Shown piece by piece: positions 33,784 through 43,557 of a DNA stretch of 64,000 nucleotides (the stretch's first letter is position 1; each line of letters opens with the position of its first letter). This stretch comes from an uncultured Lachnospiraceae bacterium (lineage in GTDB: Bacteria > Bacillota > Clostridia > Lachnospirales > Lachnospiraceae). The stretch lies in contig CAJTLX010000001.1 of assembly GCA_910577165.1 (NCBI GenBank), positions 1 through 64,000 on the forward strand, given 5' to 3'. The translations under genes were made by a program, and so were the position numbers. Below the pieces are notes generated by a model. The model was given only the letters and a program-made list of their open reading frames with translations. It was not told the DNA's origin and did no database searches.

Positions 33784-36700
33784 CTATGATTCCACACATC
33801 CGCAGAACGAAAATTCAAACTTCATATCCTCGTTCTTGATCCGATATTCCTCATGCGTCCAGGAACCCCAGCTGTCATCCCCGCCAACTCCCATCTGGCG
33901 ATGCATTGCGCGGATCACCGTGTGATGCACTGGCGGCAGCTCATAAGTATGTTCCGCATTCTCAAGTTCAAATGGCGTGTACGGCAGCGCGGAAAATTCC
34001 ATTGGAACAGGCGCACTAAATTTCAGTCCAATTCCCTTTTCATCCACCACGCTCGCAAAGCGCACACCCGTGTGGTTTCCGCATTCCTGCGGTTTAACAT
34101 AGCCCGCCATATTATCCGAAACCATATTGGAATAAATTCCCAGTTTCGCGCCAAGTGTTCGGTCGGCGTAAGTTTCTTCCGGTCCATTTCCATACCAGGT
34201 AAGATGGTTATAGTCCGCTGGAATCTTCATTATCACGCCAAACTCCGGAAGTTCCGGCATCCCTTCCATATGCTGATAATCAAGCTGCACTTTCACTGCG
34301 CCGTCCGCCGTTACTGTGTAGGTCATTGCAAGCTTCGCCTCTGGCATACTCGGAAGTTCATAGTCATAGCGAAGAATTGCCGCCTTCCTTGTACTATAAT
34401 TTCCAAATTTCACAATCTTTGCATACTGGCTTGCAAGCTTCCACACTCCCGCACGCGCAGGCATACCATTGCCCCTATCGTTGTCGATCGGCGCGCGCCA
34501 GAAATTCGGGCGCACCTGGCTAACAATAAATTCCCTGCCCATATAGCGGTACGATGTGATCCCGCGCCCACCGCGGTCAAACAACACCTCAAAATGATCG
34601 CCACGCACACCGAAATTGTTTGTGCCATCCGTAAGGATTAAATTTCCAGTCACTGCCTTTGGCTTTTGCTCCACCTGATAAATATATTCGCCGAACGCAA
34701 CCTCATGCCCGGTCTTCGCCCATACCGTATCCTCCTTTAAGTGGAAGGATACCACCACTGCATACTCGCCCGGTGCCTTCTCCTTCTTTATCGGAAGTGC
34801 TATGGTTGCTTCGCTCTGCGGGGCAACGGCAGTTTCAAAACTTACTGTGTCTAACAGCACACCGTTCCTTTTTACTGAAACTCTCGCCTCATATTCGGAA
34901 GTATCGGTAAACAATGCCTTATTCTTGATCAGTGCTTCGCCGTCAGAAACCTTTATCACAATATTCTGGTAATTGTACTTGACGGTCTGCATTTTGGGCG
35001 AATTTCTGCGGTCAGAATACACGATCCCGTTTGTGCAGAAATTGTAATCGCAAGGACGATCATCAAAATCGCCGCCATAACCGTAATATTCCTTCCCATA
35101 GCGATCTTTCGCAAGAATTGCCTGGTCGATATAGTCCCAGATAAATGCTCCCTGAAAGCGCGGCTCGCGCTCGGAAAGCGAAATATACTTATCCATCGCA
35201 CCGCTTGAATTTCCCATCGCATGGGAATACTCGCAGCAGATCATTGGCTTGTCCGGATGTTCCTTTAAAATATGTTCCTCAATATATTTCGCTGACGGAT
35301 ACATAAAACTCTCAATATCACTTGTCGCCTCATAACGTCTATCATGCACAATTCCCTCATAATGTACCAGACGCGTAGGATCTGCACTGCGGAAATACTC
35401 GGACATTTCAAAAATATCCTTCCCTCCAAACGATTCATTTCCGCAGGACCAAAGCAGCACACTCGGGTGATTGCGATCGCGCATCAGCATGGATTTCGCG
35501 CGGTCAAGCACTGCGGATAACCATTCCTTTCTGTCGCCCGGAAGTGCCTCCTCCACCGCTTTTTCCCAATTCTGCCAGGTCGAGTGCGTCTCTAAATTCG
35601 CCTCGTCAATCAAATAAAGTCCATATTCATCGCACAGGCGATAAAATGCCGTCTGATTTGGATAGTGCGAAGTGCGCACAGCATTGATATTGTTGCGTTT
35701 CATATTGACAACATCCGCAAGCATTTCCTCGTAAGTTATCGCACGCCCATTGATATGGCTGAATTCATGGCGGTCGGTGCCAAAAAATATAATGCGCTTG
35801 CCGTTTATTTGCATCAGTCCGTCTTTTAGTTCAAAACGTCGGAAACCAACTTTTTCCGAGACAACTTCACAGACCTTGCCCTCCGCATCCTTCACTGTGA
35901 TAATCAATGTGTAGAGGTACGGTTTCTCCGCACTCCAAAACTGCAGATCGGTAAGATATCCCTGCATTTCCACTTTCGCTACCGGCTCGCCATCCTCGCG
36001 CTTTTCCGCCTTTGCTGAAACCTTTGCCGTATCAATCCGCGAATCTCTTTTTCCGCCCGATTTTACTGTAAATTTCTCCACAGAGCGAGAAAATACCTTT
36101 TTCTCATCCGCCGCAATGAGCAAAACGGAAAAATCAAGTTCCGAGAGCGTCTTTGCCTCCTCGCCGCACATTAACTCCATGCTAAGTTCCAAGCTGCCCT
36201 GTGAAAAATCATCACTAAGTGGTGTGCGGACACAGAGATCCGCTATATGCACTTGCGGACAAGCATACAGATACACCTCGCGGAAAATTCCGGAGAGCCG
36301 CCAATAGTCCTGATCTTCTAACCATGATGCCGAAGAATATTTGTAGACCAACACCGCCAGTTTATTTTCCCCGCGCTTTATCGCACTGGTCAGTTCAAAC
36401 TCGGATGGCGTGAACGAATCCTCGCCGTAGCCGATAAAACTGCCGTTTAACCATACGGCAAACGCTGCCTGTACACCCTCAAAAGAAATCATTACGCGCT
36501 TTCCGGCAAATCCGGACGGCACAGTAAAATATTTCACATAGCTGCCCACCGGGTTGTCATACTGCGGCACCTGCCCATATACTAACTCTTCATGTCCATC
36601 CCACGGATACTGCACATTTGCATACTGCGGCGCACAGTATCCATTGGTTTCCATATGTGACGGCACCAGAATATCCGCCCAGCCCGCACAGTCGAAATTC

Positions 36701-36912
36701 TCCGCTTCAAACCCCTTGATGCGATCTCTCTCACATTTTGCAAACGCGAATTTCCACAGACCATTTAAGGAATGGACAAGCGAAGATCTCCCCTCCTTCT
36801 CCTCCTTTGCCGAGGCAAAAAATCGGTGATCAGAACGCGCTGCCCTGCGATTCACCGCAAAAATCTCCGGGTTTGAGAGCCATCTGTAATCAAATTCTTT
36901 CGCTGTTTTCAT
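33784..36912 (-). CDS. lacZ: Beta-galactosidase, GH2
   Basis: 1042-residue LacZ-type enzyme, cytoplasmic (no signal peptide), hydrolysing lactose or galactosides. Seen: WLSNPEIFAVNR at the start, jelly-roll sugar-binding domain, TIM barrel with acid/base Glu in WSCGNESFG near 491 and nucleophile Glu in MICCEYSHAMGNS near 556, and the C-terminal small-chain domain (NFWRAPIDNDRGN, WYGNGPEETY). Length equals family norm. Preceded by GGAGAAGG. Shares a strand with the DeoR regulator. Confidence 0.97.
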   Translation of the reverse strand: MKTAKEFDYRWLSNPEIFAVNRRAARSDHRFFASAKEEKEGRSSLVHSLNGLWKFAFAKCERDRIKGFEAENFDCAGWADILVPSHMETNGYCAPQYANVQYPWDGHEELVYGQVPQYDNPVGSYVKYFTVPSGFAGKRVMISFEGVQAAFAVWLNGSFIGYGEDSFTPSEFELTSAIKRGENKLAVLVYKYSSASWLEDQDYWRLSGIFREVYLYACPQVHIADLCVRTPLSDDFSQGSLELSMELMCGEEAKTLSELDFSVLLIAADEKKVFSRSVEKFTVKSGGKRDSRIDTAKVSAKAEKREDGEPVAKVEMQGYLTDLQFWSAEKPYLYTLIITVKDAEGKVCEVVSEKVGFRRFELKDGLMQINGKRIIFFGTDRHEFSHINGRAITYEEMLADVVNMKRNNINAVRTSHYPNQTAFYRLCDEYGLYLIDEANLETHSTWQNWEKAVEEALPGDRKEWLSAVLDRAKSMLMRDRNHPSVLLWSCGNESFGGKDIFEMSEYFRSADPTRLVHYEGIVHDRRYEATSDIESFMYPSAKYIEEHILKEHPDKPMICCEYSHAMGNSSGAMDKYISLSEREPRFQGAFIWDYIDQAILAKDRYGKEYYGYGGDFDDRPCDYNFCTNGIVYSDRRNSPKMQTVKYNYQNIVIKVSDGEALIKNKALFTDTSEYEARVSVKRNGVLLDTVSFETAVAPQSEATIALPIKKEKAPGEYAVVVSFHLKEDTVWAKTGHEVAFGEYIYQVEQKPKAVTGNLILTDGTNNFGVRGDHFEVLFDRGGRGITSYRYMGREFIVSQVRPNFWRAPIDNDRGNGMPARAGVWKLASQYAKIVKFGNYSTRKAAILRYDYELPSMPEAKLAMTYTVTADGAVKVQLDYQHMEGMPELPEFGVIMKIPADYNHLTWYGNGPEETYADRTLGAKLGIYSNMVSDNMAGYVKPQECGNHTGVRFASVVDEKGIGLKFSAPVPMEFSALPYTPFELENAEHTYELPPVHHTVIRAMHRQMGVGGDDSWGSWTHEEYRIKNEDMKFEFSFCGCVES

Positions 36913-37021
36913 CTACCTTCTCCTTTTCCTGACTGCATTGCACCAAAACCCCGCTTTGTGCTCTGCGCACAATTTCAGGCGAAATAGCAGCCAATTAACA
37001 ATTTTAAATTCCGCCGCTTTC

Positions 37022-37402
37022 CTACTTGCAGACTGCTACTACCTCAATCTCAAACAATCCGCCTTTTGGCAATGCCGCAGCCTGCACACAGGAGCGTGCC
37101 GGAGTTTCCCCGGTAAAAAACTCTGCATAAACTTCATTTATGACCGCAAAATCATTGATATCCGCCAAAAATACTGTTGTCTTAACAACATCTGCAAGTG
37201 TGCAGCCAACCGCCCCAAGTACCGTCTCAATATTTTTGATCGCCTGTCTTGCCTGAGCTTTCACTCCCTCTGGCAGTGTCCCTGTTGCCGGGTCAAGCCC
37301 TAACTGCCCGGAAGTAAAAACAAGCTCCCCCGCTTTTACCGCGTGTACATATGGTCCAACCGCCGCCGGCGCGCCCTGCGCGTTAATGGTTTCCCTCGTC
37401 AC
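37022..37402 (-). CDS. ridA: RidA family enamine/imine deaminase
   Basis: 126-residue RidA/YjgF protein that hydrolyses reactive enamines such as 2-aminoacrylate. Signature PARSCVQAAALPKGGLFEIEV (here given only in part as PARSCVQAAALP) with the conserved Arg, and GPYVHAVKAGELVF at the N-terminus. Start is GTG 37402 with GGAAGG upstream. L-serine dehydratase elsewhere in the window produces 2-aminoacrylate, but there is no operon link. Confidence 0.93.
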   Translation of the reverse strand: MTRETINAQGAPAAVGPYVHAVKAGELVFTSGQLGLDPATGTLPEGVKAQARQAIKNIETVLGAVGCTLADVVKTTVFLADINDFAVINEVYAEFFTGETPARSCVQAAALPKGGLFEIEVVAVCK

Positions 37403-37457
37403 AATATTTACCTTCCTTTCTTTTATTTATTTCCCATAGTATAACATATCCGGATAC

Positions 37458-37498
37458 AAAAAAACAGACATTTTTCTCTGTCTGTTTTGTCATTTTTT
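37458..37498. terminator. Bidirectional hairpin between ridA and bioY
   Basis: AAAACAGACA (37461-37470) pairs with TGTCTGTTTT (37479-37488); T-rich tracts lie on both sides, so it can work on either strand. It separates two divergent genes. Confidence 0.55.
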
Positions 37499-37505
37499 AT
37501 TATTA

Positions 37506-37558
37506 TTGTAAACCTTTTTAAATTTTAGGTTGACTATTTCCTTCTTCTGTGTTATACT
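37506..37558 (+). promoter_or_regulatory. bioY promoter with overlapping BirA-like operator
   Basis: TTGACT (37530-37535), 17 bp, TATACT (37553-37558) make a good promoter. TTGTAAACC (37506-37514) and GGTTGACTA (37528-37536) resemble the two halves of a biotin repressor site (TTGTAAACC...GGTTTACAA), the second half overlying the -35 box; the 13-bp gap is slightly shorter than usual. Confidence 0.5.
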
Positions 37559-37658
37559 CACAAAAAACAAAGCAAAAGATGGGTTATCCCACCTTTTCCG
37601 AACTAAGGCATCTGTCAACTATCCACAACCTACCACATCAAACGAAAGGACTCGATCT

Positions 37659-38237
37659 ATGAAAACAAATGTACAAAAAATTACTTTTACCGCATTGATG
37701 GCGGCACTGCTCTGCATTCTCTCGCCGATCTCCATCCCGCTACCAAGCCCAATGCCCGCAATCACTTTAGCCATCGCCGCCGTCTATCTCAGTGCCTATC
37801 TCACCGGTCCTAAATGCAGCAGTGCTGCTATTCTTATCTACATCCTGCTCGGCTGTATTGGTCTTCCTGTTTTTTCCAAAGGACAGGCGGGTCTATCCGT
37901 ACTTGCAGGACCAACGGGTGGCTATATTATTGGCTATTTTTTTATCGCAATCTGTACGGGTTTTACCGTGCAAAAATTCGAGAAAAAAATTTATCTACAT
38001 ATTATCGGGATGGTGATCGGTACACTGATCTGTTATACCTTTGGCACAGTATGGCTGGGGATATCCATGCATCTTTCCCCCAAAGCGGCAATCGCCGCAG
38101 GTGTAGCTCCATTTGTCGTCTTTGACGCAATCAAGCTGATTGCCTGCACAGCGATCGGCTATCCGGTGCGCAGGCAGCTTGCCAGACTGCTGCCAGGCTC
38201 CATCTCCCCCGCAAAACAAGGGACATCGCGGCTCTAG
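37659..38237 (+). CDS. bioY: Biotin transporter substrate-binding subunit BioY
   Basis: 192-residue membrane protein, the S-component of an energy-coupling-factor biotin transporter. Seen: about six hydrophobic segments, ISIPLPSPMPAITLA near the N-terminus and GCIGLPVFSKGQAGLSVLAGPTGGY (quoted here as GLPVF and GPTGGY), the family signature. ATG 37659 follows GAAAGGA. No EcfAAT genes nearby, so it must use a shared energising module. Biotin control is suggested by the operator-like site in the promoter. Confidence 0.93.
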   Translation: MKTNVQKITFTALMAALLCILSPISIPLPSPMPAITLAIAAVYLSAYLTGPKCSSAAILIYILLGCIGLPVFSKGQAGLSVLAGPTGGYIIGYFFIAICTGFTVQKFEKKIYLHIIGMVIGTLICYTFGTVWLGISMHLSPKAAIAAGVAPFVVFDAIKLIACTAIGYPVRRQLARLLPGSISPAKQGTSRL

Positions 38238-38243
38238 CCCCCA

Positions 38244-39134
38244 TTATTTCAGCGTGGTCACTCTTTCAAATTCCTGCCATCCAAGTAAGAGTGCGCCCGT
38301 GATCCCCGCATTATCGCCAAGCGCAGGTGGCACAATATATTCCTCAATATGTTCTGCGATCCTATCATTTTGCAGATAAGAATTTAATTTTTCCTGCACT
38401 TTTTTTCTTACAAGCGCGAACATCTGCTCCTGGTGCATCACCCCGCCGCCCAGAATCACTTTCTGTGGCGAGAGCGTCAGGATATAGTTTGCGACCGCCT
38501 GCGCAAGGTAATCACTCTCCAGTTCCCATACTTCTTTCCGGTCAGTAAGCTCAGCAGCAGGTTTCCCCCATCGCTCCATAATCGCAGGTCCCGCGGCCAG
38601 CCCTTCAAGACAATTTTCATGGTACGGGCATTTGCCGCGGTAAGTATCCCCATGCCGCCTTGTAATCAGTATATGCCCTGCCTCCGGGTGAATCAATCCG
38701 TGCAAAAGCGTGCCGTTTACGTATATACCCACGCCCACCCCAGTTCCGATAGTAATGTATATAGCAGGATCGCACCCCCTTGCCGCACCGAAAAATACTT
38801 CGCCGAGTGCCGCACCATTAACATCTGTATCGAAGCCGACCGGAACATTAAGTGCCTCCTCAAATTTTCCGACAATATCATAGTTTGCCCAGGCAAGTTT
38901 TGGCGTACTTGTAATATAACCGTAAACTGGCGATCTCCTATCTAATTCGACCGGTCCAAAACATCCAATTCCAAGTGCGGCAATTTCTTCATTTACAAAA
39001 AATTCCAATATCTGCGGCAAAGTTTCCTTTGGTGTCTGCGTCGGGAAGGACACACGCTTCTCAATCTTCCCATTCTCATCGCCGATCGCACACACCATCT
39101 TTGTACCGCCCGCTTCTAATGCCCCAATTTTCAT
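38244..39134 (-). CDS. ROK family sugar kinase (fructokinase type)
   Basis: 296-residue kinase: ATP-binding LEAGGTKMVCAIG at the N-terminus, catalytic Asp in FDTDVNGAALGE, GTGVGVGIYVNG, and a zinc site HPEAGH with CPYHENCLEG that is typical of ROK fructokinases. Converges with bioY (stop codons 6 bp apart). Probable cytoplasmic phosphorylation of fructose or a related hexose. Confident in family, less in sugar. Confidence 0.88.
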   Translation of the reverse strand: MKIGALEAGGTKMVCAIGDENGKIEKRVSFPTQTPKETLPQILEFFVNEEIAALGIGCFGPVELDRRSPVYGYITSTPKLAWANYDIVGKFEEALNVPVGFDTDVNGAALGEVFFGAARGCDPAIYITIGTGVGVGIYVNGTLLHGLIHPEAGHILITRRHGDTYRGKCPYHENCLEGLAAGPAIMERWGKPAAELTDRKEVWELESDYLAQAVANYILTLSPQKVILGGGVMHQEQMFALVRKKVQEKLNSYLQNDRIAEHIEEYIVPPALGDNAGITGALLLGWQEFERVTTLK

Positions 39135-39406
39135 TTAGATAATCCCCCTTTTTCTCATTCTTTCCTATTGTAATGATTATTTGCTCTTTTATTATAGTGG
39201 CTCCTATTGAGAATTACAACTCTTTTCCTTTTTTCAATCTAGGAACACCAAAGATCCATCCATCAGAAAATCTTTTGAAAAAATTTCCGACCTGTGCTAT
39301 ACTTAGAATTATTCTGCAAATTTCAAGAATATTTAAGGCTTATTTCCGTCGGAAATCATACTCCCACTGAGAAAAAAGACCTTTACTCACAGGAAAGGAA
39401 TTTTCA

Positions 39407-40081
39407 ATGAAGCGAAATGTGGATTTAAACGAAATTACGGACGGCAGGTTCTATACCATCAATGATATGGTGCGCGCGGACTGTCAGGACTGTGTTGGCT
39501 GCTCAAAATGCTGTTATGAAATGGTGGATACCATTATTCTTGATCCGCTGGATATTTTTCGGCTGACAAAGGCATTAAACACAAGTTTTGACGCGCTTGT
39601 TTCCTCCGAAAAAATAGAATTAAATCTTGTGGATGGCATTGTGCTGCCAAATTTAAAACTCCAGAACGATACAGGATACTGTGCCTTTTTAGACGATGCC
39701 GGACGCTGCAGTATCCACGCTGCCAGACCGGGATTTTGCCGGATGTTCCCACTTGGACGCTACTACAGCGATCGCTCCTTTTGCTATATCCTTCAGACAA
39801 AGGAATGTCCCAAAGCACGCACCAAGATCAAAGTATCGCGCTGGCTTGATACCGTACTATTGCCACAAAATCAAAAATTTGTCGGGGACTGGCATTATTT
39901 TTTAGAAGATCTCGCCACAGCCTTTAACAAAACTGATGCCGAAACCATCCGCAAGGTTCATCTCTACTTGCTACACGCCTTTTACCGGACAAACTACCGC
40001 GCAGAAGATGAGGAGGAATTCTATTCAGAATTTGATAAGCGTCTGGAAAAAGCAAAAACTCTTCTGCCCGCCACCCCCTAA
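39407..40081 (+). CDS. YkgJ-family cysteine cluster protein
   Basis: 224 residues. The CQDCVGCSKCC motif near residue 29, CAFLDDAGRCSIHAARPGFC (in part) and later cysteines form the CxxC-x-CC cluster of the YkgJ/UPF0153 family, thought to bind zinc or Fe-S. Role unknown. GGAAAGGAA precedes the ATG. It is 52 bp upstream of the thioesterase gene and may be co-transcribed. Confidence 0.85.
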   Translation: MKRNVDLNEITDGRFYTINDMVRADCQDCVGCSKCCYEMVDTIILDPLDIFRLTKALNTSFDALVSSEKIELNLVDGIVLPNLKLQNDTGYCAFLDDAGRCSIHAARPGFCRMFPLGRYYSDRSFCYILQTKECPKARTKIKVSRWLDTVLLPQNQKFVGDWHYFLEDLATAFNKTDAETIRKVHLYLLHAFYRTNYRAEDEEEFYSEFDKRLEKAKTLLPATP

Positions 40082-40133
40082 GATTCATCCCCCAAACAAA
40101 TTAGCTCTGTAAAAAAAGAAAGGAGATTATGCT

Positions 40134-40940
40134 ATGTATACATTTCACAGCCGCGTCCGTTACAGTGAAGCCACGAAAGATCAAATTTTAGACCTCTATG
40201 CAATCCTAAACTATTTTCAGGATTGTTCCAATTTCCAGTCCGCCGATTTAGGTGTCGGCGTGCAGTATCTGACCGAGAAAAAAAAGGCATGGCTCTTGTC
40301 TGCGTGGCAGGTGGAACTGGTGCGTCCACCGCATCTGTTCGAGCCGATTACCATAGGTACCTGGCCGCATGATTTTAAAGGGATATATGGCTACCGAAAT
40401 TTTATTCTCTACAATGAGGCGCGCGGACATGAAGTTGCCGCCTATGCAAACTCTATCTGGTTTTTGATTGATACTGACACGGGAAAGCCCCTGCGCATTA
40501 TGCCGGAAGATGCCGCCCCATACCCGCTAGAACCCGCTTACCCAATGGAGTATATGCCGCGCAAGATTACACTGCCCAAAATCCCACAGCCGCTCCCCAT
40601 ACAAACTAGAACTCGGGATATATTTTCTCAACCGGATAGTTCCCCATATGCTGAAATAAATTTCGCGCCTATCACAGTTACCAAAATATTTCTTGATACA
40701 AATAATCATGTCAATAACAGCCAGTATGTCCGTCTTGCACAGGCCTGTCTCCCCGAAACTTTCCGCATCCGCAGAATGCGCGCGGAATATCGCCGTGCCG
40801 CCGTCCTTGAAGATATTATCTATCCAAAAATACAATTATCCGCCGACGCACAGTGCTGTTATGTTTCTTTAAACGATAAAGATGAAATGTCCTATGCTGT
40901 TGTGGAATTTATCGCTGCAAACTACAGTCAGCAAAAATAA
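40134..40940 (+). CDS. Acyl-ACP thioesterase (FatA/FatB-like)
   Basis: 268-residue double hot-dog thioesterase that releases fatty acids from acyl carrier protein. Seen: the N-terminal HSRVRYSEATKD, the helix DLGVGVQYLTEKKKAWLLS and the C-terminal catalytic segment DTNNHVNNSQYV with Asn/His. Normal length for bacterial members. AAAGGAG precedes; ATG 40134 chosen over a near one in another frame. Could feed acyl chains to membrane or CoA-linked pathways. Confidence 0.88.
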   Translation: MYTFHSRVRYSEATKDQILDLYAILNYFQDCSNFQSADLGVGVQYLTEKKKAWLLSAWQVELVRPPHLFEPITIGTWPHDFKGIYGYRNFILYNEARGHEVAAYANSIWFLIDTDTGKPLRIMPEDAAPYPLEPAYPMEYMPRKITLPKIPQPLPIQTRTRDIFSQPDSSPYAEINFAPITVTKIFLDTNNHVNNSQYVRLAQACLPETFRIRRMRAEYRRAAVLEDIIYPKIQLSADAQCCYVSLNDKDEMSYAVVEFIAANYSQQK

Positions 40941-41041
40941 AGCCGCCTTGCAATCTCAAAAAACACAATGGAAAAAGTAAAGCGGCACAAGTCTTTAATT
41001 TTATAAGGGTTGTGCTGTTTTGCAAATATTTTATACAAAGG

Positions 41042-41731
41042 TCACAGGCTGTCTGACAGAAACATCAAATAAAAGCGTTTTTTCGCCTTTACAAAATACC
41101 ACACGGTTTCGTCACCACCATGCTGATTCATTCGGACAATCTCACAATCTCCTACATTTTGGGCAAGGTAACGCAAAACATATTCCAATATAGGGTAATT
41201 TTTTGCCACGGCAGCAAGATATTCACGATTATTTTTGTCCCATGCATCGTATCGTTTCTTAGATTTCACCAGTAAGCCGGCAATTTCATCCAGCCACTGC
41301 TCGCGGGTCAATTCCCAATAACCTGAACTTACATAATAATTACGACCCAGTGCAAAGAGAAAATTTTCCATTTTCAGTCCGGCATCTGCCAATTGTTTGC
41401 GATAATCAGCGTCCAAACCTCTGACAATAACCAGAGCTGTCATGTGGTATAAATATGCTGTCCAATCTGCGGATTCCTCTGGCAGGCGCAGTTCACACAC
41501 ATGTAACTCCATGTTCCAGCCATGTATGCCGACAACATAAGCGCGTCTCTCCCACAGCAAGAACTCATTTTGCCACTGTTGGCACTTCTTATATAGACCA
41601 TACCATCGTGCAGTATCATTGCTGCAATCGGAAAGCTCCCACTTTTGCAAAAAAGCGGGCACCCGTATATTAGCATCTGTTCCAAAGGCATATTCAACAC
41701 AGTTTTTCAGTACCAATACTTCACACCTCAC
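41042..41731 (-). CDS. Hypothetical protein
   Basis: About 229 residues that I do not recognise. Tryptophan/tyrosine-rich globular sequence (WNMELHVCELRLPEE, YYVSSGYWELTREQW), no membrane segments, no obvious motifs. The first possible start is GTG 41731, but TTG 41716 has GAGGTG 7 bases upstream and may be the real one. The small gene at 41841-41939 and the L7/L12-domain protein lie upstream on the same strand. Confidence 0.6.
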   Translation of the reverse strand: MRCEVLVLKNCVEYAFGTDANIRVPAFLQKWELSDCSNDTARWYGLYKKCQQWQNEFLLWERRAYVVGIHGWNMELHVCELRLPEESADWTAYLYHMTALVIVRGLDADYRKQLADAGLKMENFLFALGRNYYVSSGYWELTREQWLDEIAGLLVKSKKRYDAWDKNNREYLAAVAKNYPILEYVLRYLAQNVGDCEIVRMNQHGGDETVWYFVKAKKRFYLMFLSDSL

Positions 41732-41840
41732 TAATCAAACTTTATCTCCGCTTATTCTTCACGGTTCTGCCTCTCACTCTCGTTCATACTCCATTTATCA
41801 CAAAAACATAGGGCACAGCAACCGCCATGCCCCATATTTC

Positions 41841-41939
41841 TTATCGTCCCAATGCCTTTTCAATCTTTTGTTTCTGTCTTTTCAAATCATTCTGCTTTTC
41901 GTACAGATTATCGCGCTCTGTCACATATGACAGACTCAC
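41841..41939 (-). CDS. Possible 32-residue coiled-coil microprotein
   Basis: GTG 41939 with AGGGGAG 7 bases upstream opens a frame encoding a highly charged helix (TERDNLYEKQNDLKRQKQKI) ending at TAA 41841. It starts 33 bp after the larger gene stops. Too short to be sure, but the ribosome site and amphipathic sequence support translation. Confidence 0.35.
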   Translation of the reverse strand: MSLSYVTERDNLYEKQNDLKRQKQKIEKALGR

Positions 41940-41972
41940 TCTTTTCTCCCCTTTCTCAAAGTTTAGAAAGTC

Positions 41973-43307
41973 TTATCTTATCGAAACACCCGCACCCGCA
42001 GCCTCCAACTGTGCTTTAATATTTCGCGCTTCCGTTTCTGTCACACCGTTCTTTATAATGGACGGCGCACTGTCCACCAGATCCTTTGCCTCTTCTAAGC
42101 CAAGTCCTGTCACTTCACGCACCACTTTGATCACTTCGATCTTATTTTGTCCGGCATCCGTTAATTCCACAGTGCTGCTGCCCGCACCATAATTACCTGA
42201 ATAATTATCCATGCCGTAAGCACCATCCGCGCCGCTCTGATCCTGTGCGTAATCCCCATTCTTCCACGGGTTGTAAGCGATATTTAAGAAACCTGCAAAA
42301 TCTTTTTTGTACTGCTTCTCAATCTCTGATTTATAGCCGATCACCATCTGTGGCTGTGTCTGAACATATACTCCCAACAGCTTCTCGCCGCTCTCCTTGG
42401 AAATATTGATCGGCACTTTCTTCTTGTCGATATCAAAGGTCAGTACCTGACTGATATTCTGTCTGCCAGTCACGCGGTAATAATACGCCCACACAAGCTT
42501 TGAGTTGTCAAGAATATGAATCTTTACTCCCTCAAGCCAGATAGTGAACTGATGCCCCGCCCAGATTTCGTTGGTTATCTTGGCCGCTGCTCTCATATCG
42601 GAGTCAATCTGTCCCTCGGTAACTCCCGGGTGCGCACCGATAAATTTATCGATCTGCTTCTGCGCGCTGCCCGTGCTAAAGCGGACAATAGAAATGATAA
42701 TCTGGATCAGTCCGAATACACATACCGCATAAATAATCCAGATAAATACGGTAGGAACACGGTTTACTGTTTCACTATCCACATAAAAGCCCACAGCTGC
42801 ATCTGTAATTCCCGGAATATACTCTTCTAATCCCTCCACAGTTTCGTTGTAGTAGCGCAGCTCTGTCCCCGATAATTTCTTTAATGTTCCCTTTACCTTG
42901 ATGGATTTTGTTCCCTCAATCTGGTAATAATAAACATTTACTGCCTGATCCATCAATTCCTGCATCAGCTTGTCCTCGCTCTTTGGCAGATATACGGCAA
43001 AGCAGGAATTATCTTCATAATTGTATACCACATATCCATAACCGGTAGTGCGCTGTGAACCGGTCTTCGTATTCTTTGAAATCTGCTCCATATAGTAATC
43101 AAAAACATACTTGATTTCGAATTCTACGTATTTCCCCTCATATTTCGTGTAATCAAGATTTTTCTCCTTCGTCAGGTCTTTCGGTCCAAGCAGATACTGC
43201 AACGGTGCTAAAAGTGGCGCGAGCATTAAGACTACGATGACGATCGCCCATACAATAACGCGCTTTTTCGCCGCTTTCTGGGCTCTGGTTTTAATGTCCT
43301 CTAACAT
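41973..43307 (-). CDS. Membrane protein with C-terminal ribosomal L7/L12-like domain
   Basis: 444 residues: a positively charged N-terminus, a membrane helix at about 16-37, an extracellular or luminal domain (40-185), a second helix (about 187-210), a cytoplasmic domain, and a tail from about 385 (NKIEVIKVVREVTGLGLEEA onward, KDLVDSAPSIIKNG) that matches the C-terminal domain of ribosomal protein L7/L12. A GSGAYGM-type glycine/tyrosine linker precedes it. The L7/L12 domain normally recruits translation factors; its role on a membrane protein is unknown. Likely cell-envelope located. Confidence 0.8.
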   Translation of the reverse strand: MLEDIKTRAQKAAKKRVIVWAIVIVVLMLAPLLAPLQYLLGPKDLTKEKNLDYTKYEGKYVEFEIKYVFDYYMEQISKNTKTGSQRTTGYGYVVYNYEDNSCFAVYLPKSEDKLMQELMDQAVNVYYYQIEGTKSIKVKGTLKKLSGTELRYYNETVEGLEEYIPGITDAAVGFYVDSETVNRVPTVFIWIIYAVCVFGLIQIIISIVRFSTGSAQKQIDKFIGAHPGVTEGQIDSDMRAAAKITNEIWAGHQFTIWLEGVKIHILDNSKLVWAYYYRVTGRQNISQVLTFDIDKKKVPINISKESGEKLLGVYVQTQPQMVIGYKSEIEKQYKKDFAGFLNIAYNPWKNGDYAQDQSGADGAYGMDNYSGNYGAGSSTVELTDAGQNKIEVIKVVREVTGLGLEEAKDLVDSAPSIIKNGVTETEARNIKAQLEAAGAGVSIR

Positions 43308-43486
43308 ATGTTCCTCCTAAATACTATGTAGTTTATTATTATTAAATCCATTACCTATTGTATCAAAACGCTTCCTTATTTTCAAGTGTTTTTTATTATT
43401 TTATTCCAAAAAATTTAGAATTTTCATTTTTTAATCATTATGCTCTTTTATTTTGCACTATTTATGCACCATTTTTCTTTTCCAAA

Positions 43487-43515
43487 TTGACAAATCCTCC
43501 TGGATTGTATATGAT
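43487..43515 (+). promoter_or_regulatory. Alpha-galactosidase promoter
   Basis: TTGACA (43487-43492), 17 bp, TATGAT (43510-43515), about 40 bp before the ATG. Confidence 0.78.
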
Positions 43516-43557
43516 AGAGGCGTAAGTTTTCTTACATACTACAAGGAGGTATTTTTT

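Noticed and set aside
40941..41041. Terminator after the thioesterase gene (GCCGC near 40942 with GCGGC near 40981)
   Set aside because: Stem is only 5 bp with a loop of about 35 nt and no T-run, too weak to call.
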